Of a stretch of 64,000 nucleotides of DNA, positions 37,130 to 44,799 are shown one piece after another. The stretch spans positions 806,001 to 870,000 of the forward strand of contig NZ_SNWG01000001.1 of the NCBI RefSeq assembly GCF_004362195.1, given 5' to 3'. Every line of letters starts with the position of its first letter. Position 1 is the stretch's first letter. Made by a program: the position numbers and the translations under genes. The stretch is from Microbacterium sp. BK668 (lineage in GTDB: Bacteria > Actinomycetota > Actinomycetes > Actinomycetales > Microbacteriaceae). Under the pieces are notes generated by a model, which did not search any database, was not told the origin of the DNA, and saw only the letters and a list, made by a program, of their open reading frames with translations.

Positions 37130-38134
37130 GTGACCGAGGTCCTTTCCGGGCGCGCCGCCGGGCGCGACGACCGCATCACGCTGCGGTTCATGACGACGCC
37201 CGCCGACACGGCGGCCGGCGGCCGGTCGGTCGCCGCGGGCAGCGTCATGGAGTGGATCGACAAGGCCGGCTACGCGTGCGCCGTCGGGTGGGCCGGGGCC
37301 TACTGCGTCACCGCCTATGTCGGGAATGTGCGCCATCGCCGGCCGATCGCCCCCGGGAGCCTCATCGAGGTGCAGGCCCGGCTCATCCACACCGGCCGCA
37401 CGAGCATGCACGTCGTCGTGACGGTGTCGTCCGCCGAGGTCGAGACCCGCGTGTACACGCCCGCGACGACGTGCATCCTCATCTTCGTCGCCAAGGGCCC
37501 GGACGGGCGTCCGGCCGAGGTCCCGGAGTGGCAGCCCGTCTCGCGCTCCGACCGCAAGCTCGCCGGGGCGGCGCTCGACCGCATCCCGTCGCGGGCCGAG
37601 ATCAAGCGGCTCATGCTCGATGAGGACTACGGTGCGCCCACGGAGGCGCCGATCGTGACGATGCGCTTCCTCGTGCCGCCGGGCGTCGTCAACTGGGGCG
37701 GCAAGGCGCACGGCGGGACCGTCATGCGCTGGATCGATGAGGCGGCCTACGCGTGCGCGGCGGGGTGGGCCGGGGACGGCGCGGATGCGAGCGCCGCCGT
37801 CGCGGTCTACTCCGGCGGCATCCACTTCTTCGCGCCGGTGCGCATCGGCGATCTCGTGGAGGTCGAGGCACGCATCGTCTACACGAGCGCGCACAGCATG
37901 CACGTCAGCATCCGCGTGTCGTCGGCCGATCCCCGGACGCCGCACGAGCTGACCCTCACGACGCAGTGCCTGAGCGTCTTCGTCGTCCCGGGGCCGGACG
38001 GCGTGGCCGCCGCGGTGCCGCAATGGCGCCCCACCACGCCTGAGGACGTGCGGCTGTGGGAGCACGCGCGCGACATCATCCGCCTGCGCGAGGGGATCGT
38101 GCCGATCCCGGCCTCGCTGACGCTCGAGCCCTGA
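37130..38134 (+). CDS. Double hot-dog acyl-CoA thioesterase
   Basis: A 334-residue protein with two tandem thioesterase domains of the YciA/ACOT type. Domain 1 (about 10-160) has AAGSVMEWIDKAGYACAVGWAG and VGNVRHRRPIAPGSLIEVQARLIHTGRTSMHV; domain 2 (about 170-320) repeats the pattern as HGGTVMRWIDEAAYACAAGWAG and GIHFFAPVRIGDLVEVEARIVYTSAHSMHV. Each keeps the Asp used in catalysis. It starts at GTG 37130 with a weak ribosome site, 9 bp after pcaC. It is not a required beta-ketoadipate step; it probably frees CoA trapped in dead-end aromatic or dicarboxylic thioesters. Confidence 0.85.
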   Translation: MTEVLSGRAAGRDDRITLRFMTTPADTAAGGRSVAAGSVMEWIDKAGYACAVGWAGAYCVTAYVGNVRHRRPIAPGSLIEVQARLIHTGRTSMHVVVTVSSAEVETRVYTPATTCILIFVAKGPDGRPAEVPEWQPVSRSDRKLAGAALDRIPSRAEIKRLMLDEDYGAPTEAPIVTMRFLVPPGVVNWGGKAHGGTVMRWIDEAAYACAAGWAGDGADASAAVAVYSGGIHFFAPVRIGDLVEVEARIVYTSAHSMHVSIRVSSADPRTPHELTLTTQCLSVFVVPGPDGVAAAVPQWRPTTPEDVRLWEHARDIIRLREGIVPIPASLTLEP

Positions 38135-38314
38135 CTCTCGCACGCGGTGCTCGGATGTCCGGCGCCGTACCTCTTCTCACTGCGATCGGTCGGAGGACGG
38201 GCTGGCGACCGAGCGGACTCCTCGGCTGTGCTGGTTTGCGCGCGCGTCGGCGGGTCGCCCGGCCCGTGATTCCCACCGACCGGGATCGATCGTGCCGGCG
38301 TGGCGGCTGCGGAG

Positions 38315-38360
38315 TAGTCTGAGTCGAGCCATCCAGCGAACGATCGTTCGCAGAGCGAAC
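38315..38360 (+). promoter_or_regulatory. pcaIJF control region with 16-bp perfect palindrome
   Basis: GCGAACGATCGTTCGC (38336-38351) is a perfect palindrome, followed by another GCGAAC half-site (38355-38360) and then the AAGGAG of pcaI. A -10-like TAGTCT lies at 38315-38320, placing the palindrome just after the expected start of transcription. The IclR regulator encoded at 41161 is the most likely binder. The remainder of 38135-38372 shows no gene. Confidence 0.6.
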
Positions 38361-38372
38361 AAGGAGCATTGC

Positions 38373-39158
38373 GTGATCGACAAGAGCGTTCCGGATGCCG
38401 AGGCCGCCGTCGCCGGCATCCCCGACGGCTCCGTGGTCATGATCGGCGGGTTCGGCCGCGCCGGCCAGCCGGTCGAGCTCATCGACGCGCTCATCGCGCA
38501 GGGCGCGTCGGATCTCACGATCGTCAACAACAACGCCGGGAACGGCGACACCGGACTTGCGGCGCTGCTCGCGAAGGGGCGCGTCCGGAAGATCGTGTGC
38601 TCCTTCCCCCGCCAGTCCGACTCGTGGGTCTTCGACGCGCTGTACCGCGACGGGAAGATCGAGCTCGAGCTCGTCCCGCAGGGCAACCTCGCCGAGCGGA
38701 TCCGCGCCGCCGGTGCGGGGATCGGCGCGTTCTTCTCGCCGACCGGGGTCGGCACACAGCTCGCCGAAGGCAAGGAGGCCCGCGAGATCGACGGCCGCCA
38801 GTACGTCCTGGAGTACCCGATCACGGCGGACTTCGCGCTGATCAGCGCATGGAAGGCCGATCGCTGGGGGAACCTCGTCTACCGCGAGACGGCGCGGAAC
38901 TTCGGGCCCGTCATGGCGTCGGCCGCCACGACGACGATCGTCCAGGTGGACGAGATCGTGCCCCTCGGATCGCTCGATCCCGAGAACGTCGTGACGCCGG
39001 GGCTCTTCGTCGACCGCGTCGTGGCGGTCGGCGAGCGGCGCTGGCTCCAGCGGGGAGAGTTCGTCGGCGGAGTCGACCTCGAGGGGCGACCTCTCGCCGA
39101 CCCTTCGACGAGCTCGGGGACCGGGAAGCGCTCGGGAACGAAGGAGGCCGGCCGGTGA
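38373..39158 (+). CDS. pcaI: 3-oxoadipate CoA-transferase subunit A
   Basis: A 261-residue CoA-transferase family I alpha subunit. The N-terminal GGFGRAGQPVELIDALIAQGASDLTIVNNNAGNGDTGLAALLAKGRVRKIVCSF block binds CoA. GTG 38373 (VIDKSVPD) is chosen for AAGGAG 7 bases upstream. With PcaJ it moves CoA from succinyl-CoA to 3-oxoadipate. The last 20 residues (PSTSSGTGKRSGTKEAGR) are low-complexity and are encoded by a copy of the dispersed repeat at 39101-39140, so the tail is probably a recent extension without function. Its stop overlaps the pcaJ start (GTGA). Confidence 0.93.
   Translation: MIDKSVPDAEAAVAGIPDGSVVMIGGFGRAGQPVELIDALIAQGASDLTIVNNNAGNGDTGLAALLAKGRVRKIVCSFPRQSDSWVFDALYRDGKIELELVPQGNLAERIRAAGAGIGAFFSPTGVGTQLAEGKEAREIDGRQYVLEYPITADFALISAWKADRWGNLVYRETARNFGPVMASAATTTIVQVDEIVPLGSLDPENVVTPGLFVDRVVAVGERRWLQRGEFVGGVDLEGRPLADPSTSSGTGKRSGTKEAGR
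39101..39140. repeat. Dispersed palindromic repeat inside the pcaI 3' end
   Basis: CCCTTCGACGAGCTCGGGGA followed by CCGGGAAGCGCTCGGGAACG. The core matches copies at 2822, 62050 and 63168. Translated here it gives the PSTSSGTG tail of PcaI. Confidence 0.65.
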
Positions 39159-39832
39159 GCACGCGCATCGCCCGTGAGGAGCTCGCCGCCCGCATCGCGG
39201 CCGACATCGCCGAGGGCTCGTACGTGAACCTCGGGATCGGAGCCCCGACCCTCGTCGCGAACTACCTGCCCGAGGATCTGGAGATCATCCTGCACACCGA
39301 GAACGGGCTGCTCGGCATGGGGCCGGCGCCCGAGCCCGACCGGGTCGATCCCGATCTGATCAACGCGGGGAAGCAGGCCGTCACGGCGCTTCCCGGAGCC
39401 GCGTACTTCCACCACGCGGACTCGTTCGGCATGATGCGCGGCGGGCACCTGGACGTCTGCGTGCTGGGTGCCTTCCAGGTGAGTCAGACGGGTGACCTCG
39501 CGAACTGGTCGACGGGCGCGCCCGGTGCGATCCCCGCCGTCGGCGGCGCGATGGACCTCGCGATCGGCGCGAAGGCGGTCTACGTCATGACCGACCTCCT
39601 GACCAAGACCGGCGAGTCCAAGCTCGTCGCCGAGTGCAGCTACCCGCTGACGGGCGTCGGCTGCGTGACCCGCGTCTACACGGATCACGCCGTCTTCGAT
39701 GTCACGCCCGACGGCTTCGCCGTCCGTGAGGCCTTCGGCGACAACACCGTCGAATCCCTCGCCCAGCTGACCGGACTGACGCTCGTCTCGGTCGGTGAGC
39801 GAGCGCAGCCGGACCGAACGCAAGGAGCCTGA
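39155..39832 (+). CDS. pcaJ: 3-oxoadipate CoA-transferase subunit B
   Basis: A 225-residue CoA-transferase beta subunit. The family signature with the catalytic Glu is HTENGLLGMGPAP; NLGIGAPTLVANYLP precedes it, and KLVAECSYPLTGVGCVTRVYTDHAVFDV is conserved near the end. It starts at GTG 39155 within the pcaI stop (4-bp overlap), preceded by AAGGAGGCCGG. The final dozen residues (GERAQPDRTQGA) again derive from repeat-like GGTGAGCGAGCGCAGCCGGA sequence that also supplies the AAGGAG used by pcaF. Confidence 0.93.
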   Translation: MSTRIAREELAARIAADIAEGSYVNLGIGAPTLVANYLPEDLEIILHTENGLLGMGPAPEPDRVDPDLINAGKQAVTALPGAAYFHHADSFGMMRGGHLDVCVLGAFQVSQTGDLANWSTGAPGAIPAVGGAMDLAIGAKAVYVMTDLLTKTGESKLVAECSYPLTGVGCVTRVYTDHAVFDVTPDGFAVREAFGDNTVESLAQLTGLTLVSVGERAQPDRTQGA

Positions 39833-39833
39833 T

Positions 39834-41003
39834 ATGACCGCTTCGTATGTCTACGACGCCGTGCGCACGCCGTTCGGCCGTGCGGGCGGAGCTCTCTCGG
39901 GCGTCCGGCCCGACGACCTCGCCGCCGTCGTGATGAAGTCGATCGTCGAGCGCACGGGCGTGGATCCCGCGCGGATCGAGGATGTGATCTTCGGCGACGC
40001 CAATCAGGCCGGCGAAGACAACCGCAACGTCGCGCGCTTCGGCGCGCTGCTGGCAGGGTTGCCCACCACGGTCCCGGGAGTGACCGTGAACCGGCTCTGC
40101 GGCTCGTCGGTCGAGGCCGTCATCCAGGGATCCCGCGCGATCGAGGCCGGCGACGCCGACATCATCCTGGCCGGCGGCGTGGAGTCGATGAGCCGCGCGC
40201 CGTTCGTCGTCGAGAAGTCGCCGAAGCCGTTCCCAGCCGTCGGGAACCAGACGCTGTGGAACACGTCGATCGGCTGGCGCATGGTCAATCCGAGCTTCCC
40301 CGCGAAGTGGACCATCTCCAACGGCGAGTCCGCGGAGAAGCTCGCCTCGATCTACGGCATCTCCCGTCGCGCGCAGGACGAGTTCGCCCTGCGCAGCCAC
40401 CGCCTGGCCGGTGAGGCGTGGGCTGCCGGAGCCTACGACGGGGAGATCGTCCAGGTCCCCGGCGTTGAGCTCGCACGCGACGAGGGCATCCGCGACGACA
40501 CGACCCTCGAGAAGCTCGGCACGCTGCGCGCCCTGTTCGCCAAGGACGGCACGGTGACGGCGGGCAACTCGTCGCCCATCAACGACGGCGCGTCCGCCGT
40601 GCTCCTCGGGGCGGAGGGGGCTCTGGATGCCGAGCCCCTCGCCCGCATCGCGGGCCGTGCCGCGTTCGGCAGCGACCCGGACGTCTTCGGCATCGCGCCT
40701 GTGGAAGCCGCGAATCGCGCTCTCGCGCGGGCGGGCCGCACCTGGGCGGATGTCGACCTCGTCGAACTCAACGAGGCCTTCGCGTCGCAGAGCCTCGCGT
40801 GCGTTCAGCTGTGGAGCGACCTCGATCCCGAGAAGGTCAACGTCCACGGCGGAGCGATCGCGATCGGGCATCCCCTCGGCGCCTCGGGAGGCCGCATCAT
40901 CGGGCACGCCGCGCACGAGCTGAAGCGCCGCGGCGGCGGGGTGGCGGTCGCGGCGATCTGCATCGGCGTCGGCCAGGGCCTCGCCGTCGTCCTCGAGCGC
41001 TGA
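39834..41003 (+). CDS. pcaF: 3-oxoadipyl-CoA thiolase
   Basis: A 389-residue thiolase that splits 3-oxoadipyl-CoA into succinyl-CoA and acetyl-CoA, the last step of the pathway. The acylated nucleophile is Cys89 in NRLCGSSVEA, His346 lies in AIGHPLGASGG and Cys376 in ICIGVGQG. All are intact and length is normal. ATG 39834 follows pcaJ by one base behind AAGGAG. A perfect 11-bp hairpin (41024-41046) stands 20 bp after the stop. Confidence 0.93.
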   Translation: MTASYVYDAVRTPFGRAGGALSGVRPDDLAAVVMKSIVERTGVDPARIEDVIFGDANQAGEDNRNVARFGALLAGLPTTVPGVTVNRLCGSSVEAVIQGSRAIEAGDADIILAGGVESMSRAPFVVEKSPKPFPAVGNQTLWNTSIGWRMVNPSFPAKWTISNGESAEKLASIYGISRRAQDEFALRSHRLAGEAWAAGAYDGEIVQVPGVELARDEGIRDDTTLEKLGTLRALFAKDGTVTAGNSSPINDGASAVLLGAEGALDAEPLARIAGRAAFGSDPDVFGIAPVEAANRALARAGRTWADVDLVELNEAFASQSLACVQLWSDLDPEKVNVHGGAIAIGHPLGASGGRIIGHAAHELKRRGGGVAVAAICIGVGQGLAVVLER

Positions 41004-41023
41004 CCACGGTGCCGACCGCCGCC

Positions 41024-41075
41024 CTTCGCTCGCTGAGCGAGCGAAGCGAGACGAGACGCACCGGATCCGCGCGTG
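41024..41075 (+). terminator. Hairpin terminator after pcaF
   Basis: CTTCGCTCGCT (41024-41034) pairs with AGCGAGCGAAG (41036-41046) around a single G. The sequence continues as GCGAGACGAGACGCACC, part of the dispersed-repeat family. No T tract follows. Confidence 0.6.
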
Positions 41076-41160
41076 GATTCGGTGCGACGTTCCGGCCGTG
41101 CTCGACGCGTATCGTCTCGTCGTTCAGCTCCCCGCTCAACCAGAGGGAGGGCGACGGCCG

Positions 41161-41955
41161 ATGAGCGAGGGAGCCGAGGCCGCGGCATCCGGCGACTTCG
41201 TCCAGTCCCTCGCGCGGGGTCTGGCGGTGATCCGCGCATTCGACGGTGATCACGCCGAGCTGGGCCTCAGCGAGGTCGCGCGACGCAGCGACATCCCACG
41301 CGCCGCCGCCCGCCGGTTCCTGCGCACGCTCGAGACGCTCGGCTACGTGCGAGGCCGCGGCGACGGCTCCGCGCGCACCTTCGCTCTCACCCCTCGCGTG
41401 CTGGAGCTCGGATTCAGCTACCTCTCCTCGCTGTCGCTGCCCGAGATCGTGCAGCCGCACCTCGAGCGCCTCTCGCGCGAGGTGGGAGAGAGCGTGTCGG
41501 CTGCGGTGCTCGACGGCACCGACATCGTCTACATCGCGCGCGTCCCCGCGCGGCGGATCATGAGCGTGCGGATCACGATCGGCACGCGCTTCCCCGCGTA
41601 CGCGACGAGCATGGGCCGCGTGCTGCTGGCCGGTCTCGAAGAGGATGCCGCCGCCGCGGTGGTCGAGGCATCCGATCTGCAGAGACTCACGGAGCGCACG
41701 CTCACCGATCGGACTGCGCTGCGGGGCGAGATCGCCCGCGTGCGCAGCGACGGGTGGGCGCTCGTCGACGGTGAGCTCGAGCCGGGTCTTCGCTCGGTCG
41801 CGGCGCCTGTCCATAGCCGGTCCGGGGAGGTGGCAGCGGCGATCAACGTCTCGACGAGCGCGACGCGCGACTCCCTCGAGCACCTGATGCAGGACTACGT
41901 GCCGCCGCTGCTGCGTGCGGCCGACGCGATCGACGCCGAACTGCGTCTCGTGTAG
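41161..41955 (+). CDS. pcaR: IclR family regulator, probable PcaR
   Basis: A 264-residue IclR protein of the PcaR/PobR/CatR branch. The winged helix is FVQSLARGLAVIRAFDGDHAELGLSEVARRSDIPRAAARRFLRTLETLGYV. The effector domain contains VSAAVLDGTDIVYIARVPARRIMSVRITIGTRFPAYATSMGRVLLAGL, which is characteristic of beta-ketoadipate regulators, as is the family-specific LSLPEIVQPHLERL. In that branch beta-ketoadipate is the usual inducer. It lies just after pcaF with TATCGT (41110-41115) as a possible -10 for its own transcript. The palindrome at 38336 before pcaI is its likely target. Confidence 0.85.
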   Translation: MSEGAEAAASGDFVQSLARGLAVIRAFDGDHAELGLSEVARRSDIPRAAARRFLRTLETLGYVRGRGDGSARTFALTPRVLELGFSYLSSLSLPEIVQPHLERLSREVGESVSAAVLDGTDIVYIARVPARRIMSVRITIGTRFPAYATSMGRVLLAGLEEDAAAAVVEASDLQRLTERTLTDRTALRGEIARVRSDGWALVDGELEPGLRSVAAPVHSRSGEVAAAINVSTSATRDSLEHLMQDYVPPLLRAADAIDAELRLV

Positions 41956-41971
41956 GGCGGGGGTCATCGGC

Positions 41972-43387
41972 CTACTGCCTGCGGACGACATCCAGGAGGC
42001 GGACCTTCGACGAGGTGACGCGCCGCCATCGACCGCTCGGATCGAACCACTGCGGAGCCCTGACCTCGGGCACGCCGTCGGTCATGCGGATCGACCATCC
42101 GGAAGTGTCGAGGTGGCGGTGGTGGTACCAGCAGAGGAGCACTCCATTGTCTGTGTGAGTCGGTCCCCCGAGCGCATGGTCCGTGACGTGATGGATCTCG
42201 CACCAGCCGGCTGGCACCCCGCATCCCGGAATGACACAGGCTCCATCGCGCAGCGCGATCGCGCGGCGCTGGTGGCGGTTGAACACGCGTTCCTCGGTGC
42301 CGAGCCGATGGATGCGGCCGCCGTCGCCGAGGGCGACCCGCTGGATCACTCCCGCGCACCCGACGCGACGGACGGCGGCGGGGGCAATCGGCACGTCGGA
42401 CCCCGCTGCATGACCCTCGCCGACAGCGGAGTGCAGATCCTGCGCACGAACCGAGACCACGAGCGTCGGCGCCGCGCCGCCGACCGTCGGCAGTTCCCCA
42501 CTGGCCGCTGCGACCCCGAGCGCGGTGGCGAGCGCGTCGTGCTGCTTCTGAGCGCGGGTGCGATCGTCGGGCGGGAGTTGCGCTTCGTCGCCCGATAGCG
42601 CGCCGTCGGGATCGATGAAGCGAACACCCGAAACCTTCGGTGACAGCAGCGAGTCGAAGATGCGCCGGAGTTGCGCGGCGACATCGGGGAGCAGCATCCC
42701 GCGGACCGGGACGCCGCGATCTGTCGCGGTGCCGAGCACGAGCGCGCGGTGACGCGCCGCCCGTCGGTCACGGGGCTCGGCGCCGTCCTGGTCGAGGAAC
42801 ACCGCCCACGTCTGCGCGTGGACCCGAAGGAGATCCGCTGACGCGGGCGGCGCCCAGTCCGGCGCCTCGCCGCGCGCTTGAGCCGCGAGCACAGCGTCGG
42901 CGGCGAGGACGTCTTCTCGGCGCGCCCGCTCTTCCATCGCGAGCAGCGGCGCACTTGCGGCGAGTACACCGTCGACGCCGACGACGCCGTCGAGCAGCGC
43001 CCCCCGGAGGGCGGGCAATGCCGGCTCGAGCACCTCCCCCGTGGTGACGGACTCTTCGCCGACGACGCCTCGAGCCGCTCTGCGGAACCGCGTGGCCGAC
43101 GCGCGGGACAGCCGCGTCACTCGCTCGACCAGTTCGACGACGTCGTGACAGCCGAGGCGTGAGCTGAGCCGCTCGTCTCGGACGGCGCTCTGCGAGCGCG
43201 CATCCACCTCGCCGACCCCCTCCATCACGACGGCGTCGAGTCGGCGCTGAATGTATGCCGCCACGCGCAGCACCTCGAGCAGTTCGCCGTCGGTCAGCCC
43301 GCGGATCTCCCCATCCCGGAGACCCGGTGCGAGGCTCTCGTCGACGCGCGAGGCGAGTGCCTCGAGCGCGTTCACGATCCGTGTCAT
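41972..43387 (-). CDS. DUF222 domain protein with C-terminal HNH endonuclease motif
   Basis: A 471-residue protein. The N-terminal two thirds are the DUF222 region (YIQRRLDAVVMEGVGEVDARSQ, ATRFRRAARGVVGEE, LLPDVAAQLRRIFDSLL). The C-terminus holds an HNH motif with zinc-type cysteines: RDGACVIPGCGVPAGWCEIHHVTDHALGGPTHTDNGVLLCWYHHRHLD. Such genes occur in many copies in high-GC actinobacteria and behave like solitary selfish or 13E12-type elements. It interrupts the catabolic region between pcaR and the glycoside island and has no visible role in either. All HNH residues are present, so nuclease activity is plausible. Confidence 0.85.
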   Translation of the reverse strand: MTRIVNALEALASRVDESLAPGLRDGEIRGLTDGELLEVLRVAAYIQRRLDAVVMEGVGEVDARSQSAVRDERLSSRLGCHDVVELVERVTRLSRASATRFRRAARGVVGEESVTTGEVLEPALPALRGALLDGVVGVDGVLAASAPLLAMEERARREDVLAADAVLAAQARGEAPDWAPPASADLLRVHAQTWAVFLDQDGAEPRDRRAARHRALVLGTATDRGVPVRGMLLPDVAAQLRRIFDSLLSPKVSGVRFIDPDGALSGDEAQLPPDDRTRAQKQHDALATALGVAAASGELPTVGGAAPTLVVSVRAQDLHSAVGEGHAAGSDVPIAPAAVRRVGCAGVIQRVALGDGGRIHRLGTEERVFNRHQRRAIALRDGACVIPGCGVPAGWCEIHHVTDHALGGPTHTDNGVLLCWYHHRHLDTSGWSIRMTDGVPEVRAPQWFDPSGRWRRVTSSKVRLLDVVRRQ

Positions 43388-43499
43388 ACCTCCAGTCTGC
43401 CGAGGGGCTCCGACATTCCGCCGGCCTGATTCACCCCAGATCAGAAGGAGAAAGCAGACTGTGGAGAACTGCGGGTGGGGAGGAGAGGATGCGGGGCGG

Positions 43500-43560
43500 C
43501 GGCGCGCCTCGTCGGACTGGTGTCGTCCCCTCCTCTCGCTTCGCTCGCTCGGGGACCGGA
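43500..43560. repeat. Dispersed palindromic repeat, copy near the LysR 3' end
   Basis: CCCCTCCTCTCGCTTCGCTC followed by GCTCGGGGACCGG matches 31150-31190 almost exactly. It lies in the 243-bp gap between the HNH gene and the LysR gene, where no gene is seen. Confidence 0.65.
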
Positions 43561-43630
43561 AAGCTGGGGGGCTGTGCCAGCGCGCCCAGAGTCGGGCTGC
43601 GAGCGCGCCCCAGAAGGACCGGCCGACCCC

Positions 43631-44581
43631 CTATACGCTCTGCACGAGCCGGGCCGGTTGCGCCCCGACCTCGGCCCCGGCGCGCTCGAAGATCCCGCGC
43701 ATCCAGGTGTGCTCCGGATCGCGCCCGTGAACGGGATGCCACCACAGCGCGTTGACCACGGGCGTGGCGTCGAACGGGGGGTCGAGCACGCGGATGCCCG
43801 GCACGCTCGAGGCGTAGTCCGCGAGGCCCGCCTGGATGAGCCCGAGCCGGTCGGTCCCGGCGATGAAGTGGGGGAGGGCGAGGAAGCTCTCGACGACCGC
43901 CTCGACGCGGGGCTCGATGCCGAGGAGCTGCAGCTGCCGCGTCGCGGACGTGAAGGCCGTGCGGGTCTGGTACGTGAACACCCACGAGAGGCGTCCCATG
44001 ACCTCCATCGACAGCTCGTCGCCGACCTCGGCGTTGGATTCGGAGACGACGACGACCCATCCGTCTCGCCAGAGGTCCATGTAGGGCAGCTCCGCGAGAT
44101 GCCCGTGCGGGATGACCATCCCGTCGGCCGACCGAAGACGGTTGACGGCGTCGTCGACGATCGAGGGGTTGTGCAGCATGAAGCGGAACCGCACGCCCGG
44201 CGCCTCCTGCGCGGCGAGGCGCGAGACGGCCTTGCCGATCGTGGCGAAGCCGTAGTCCGAGCCGTAGATCGAGAACTCGCGGGTGGAGTCGTGCGGCGTC
44301 CAGATGGCCTGGCTCTCGAACACCCGGCGCGCGGCGTCGAGGGCGGTCGTGGTGTGCTCGGTCAGGCGCAGCGCGAGCGGCGTGAGCTCGTAGGTGTTGC
44401 CGCGGCGGGCCAGGATCGGGTCGTTGAAGTGCGTGCGCAGTCGCGCGAGGGACGCGCTCAGCGCGGGCTGGCTCAGGTGCAGCCGCTCGGCGGCCCGGGT
44501 CACGCTTCGCTCGGTGAGAAGCGCGTCGAGGGCGACGAGCAGGTTGAGGTCGAGCCGAGAGAGCAGCGGTTGATCGGTCAC
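43631..44581 (-). CDS. LysR family transcriptional regulator
   Basis: A 316-residue LysR protein. The helix-turn-helix is residues 8-70 (LLSRLDLNLLVALDALLTERSVTRAAERLHLSQPALSASLARLRTHFNDPILARRG), of the NodD/LinR-like type, followed by a full effector-binding domain. GTG 44581 (VTDQPLL) is used; a TTG at 44629 extends the frame without a ribosome site. It is divergent from the first fused deglycosidase gene across 218 bp. LysR proteins usually control the divergent neighbour, so this is the best candidate regulator for the 44800-50006 operon, and the ligand may be a flavonoid- or phenolic-type aglycone by analogy with NodD. Confidence 0.85.
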   Translation of the reverse strand: MTDQPLLSRLDLNLLVALDALLTERSVTRAAERLHLSQPALSASLARLRTHFNDPILARRGNTYELTPLALRLTEHTTTALDAARRVFESQAIWTPHDSTREFSIYGSDYGFATIGKAVSRLAAQEAPGVRFRFMLHNPSIVDDAVNRLRSADGMVIPHGHLAELPYMDLWRDGWVVVVSESNAEVGDELSMEVMGRLSWVFTYQTRTAFTSATRQLQLLGIEPRVEAVVESFLALPHFIAGTDRLGLIQAGLADYASSVPGIRVLDPPFDATPVVNALWWHPVHGRDPEHTWMRGIFERAGAEVGAQPARLVQSV

Positions 44582-44677
44582 GGCGGTGTGTGATCCTTCG
44601 GGTGCGGAGGCGTGGGCCGAGTGTATCAACGCAATCTATGCCGACCGAAGGGGCCATTGCCCCGAGCGATGCGGGAA

Positions 44678-44754
44678 CGGATGCCGAGGCATCCGCTTCT
44701 CTAATGCCCACATCGCACCTACTTATGCGCAAAAGCGGCTAAACCGAATAGTCT
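44678..44754 (+). promoter_or_regulatory. Upstream region of the deglycosidase operon
   Basis: CGGATGCC-GA-GGCATCCG (44678-44695) is an 8-bp-armed inverted repeat. A -10-like TAGTCT lies at 44749-44754 without a convincing -35, as expected for a LysR-activated promoter. The A+T-rich stretch 44715-44755 stands out from its surroundings. No gene is visible from 44582 to 44799. Confidence 0.4.
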
Positions 44755-44799
44755 CGAGGAAGACGGCCGCGACGGCGCGCTGCGAGAAAGGGAGCACCG

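Noticed and set aside
41972..43387. Mobile intron or homing endonuclease insertion
   Set aside because: The HNH gene has no flanking repeats or interrupted host gene; DUF222/HNH genes of this size are ordinary solitary genes in actinobacteria.
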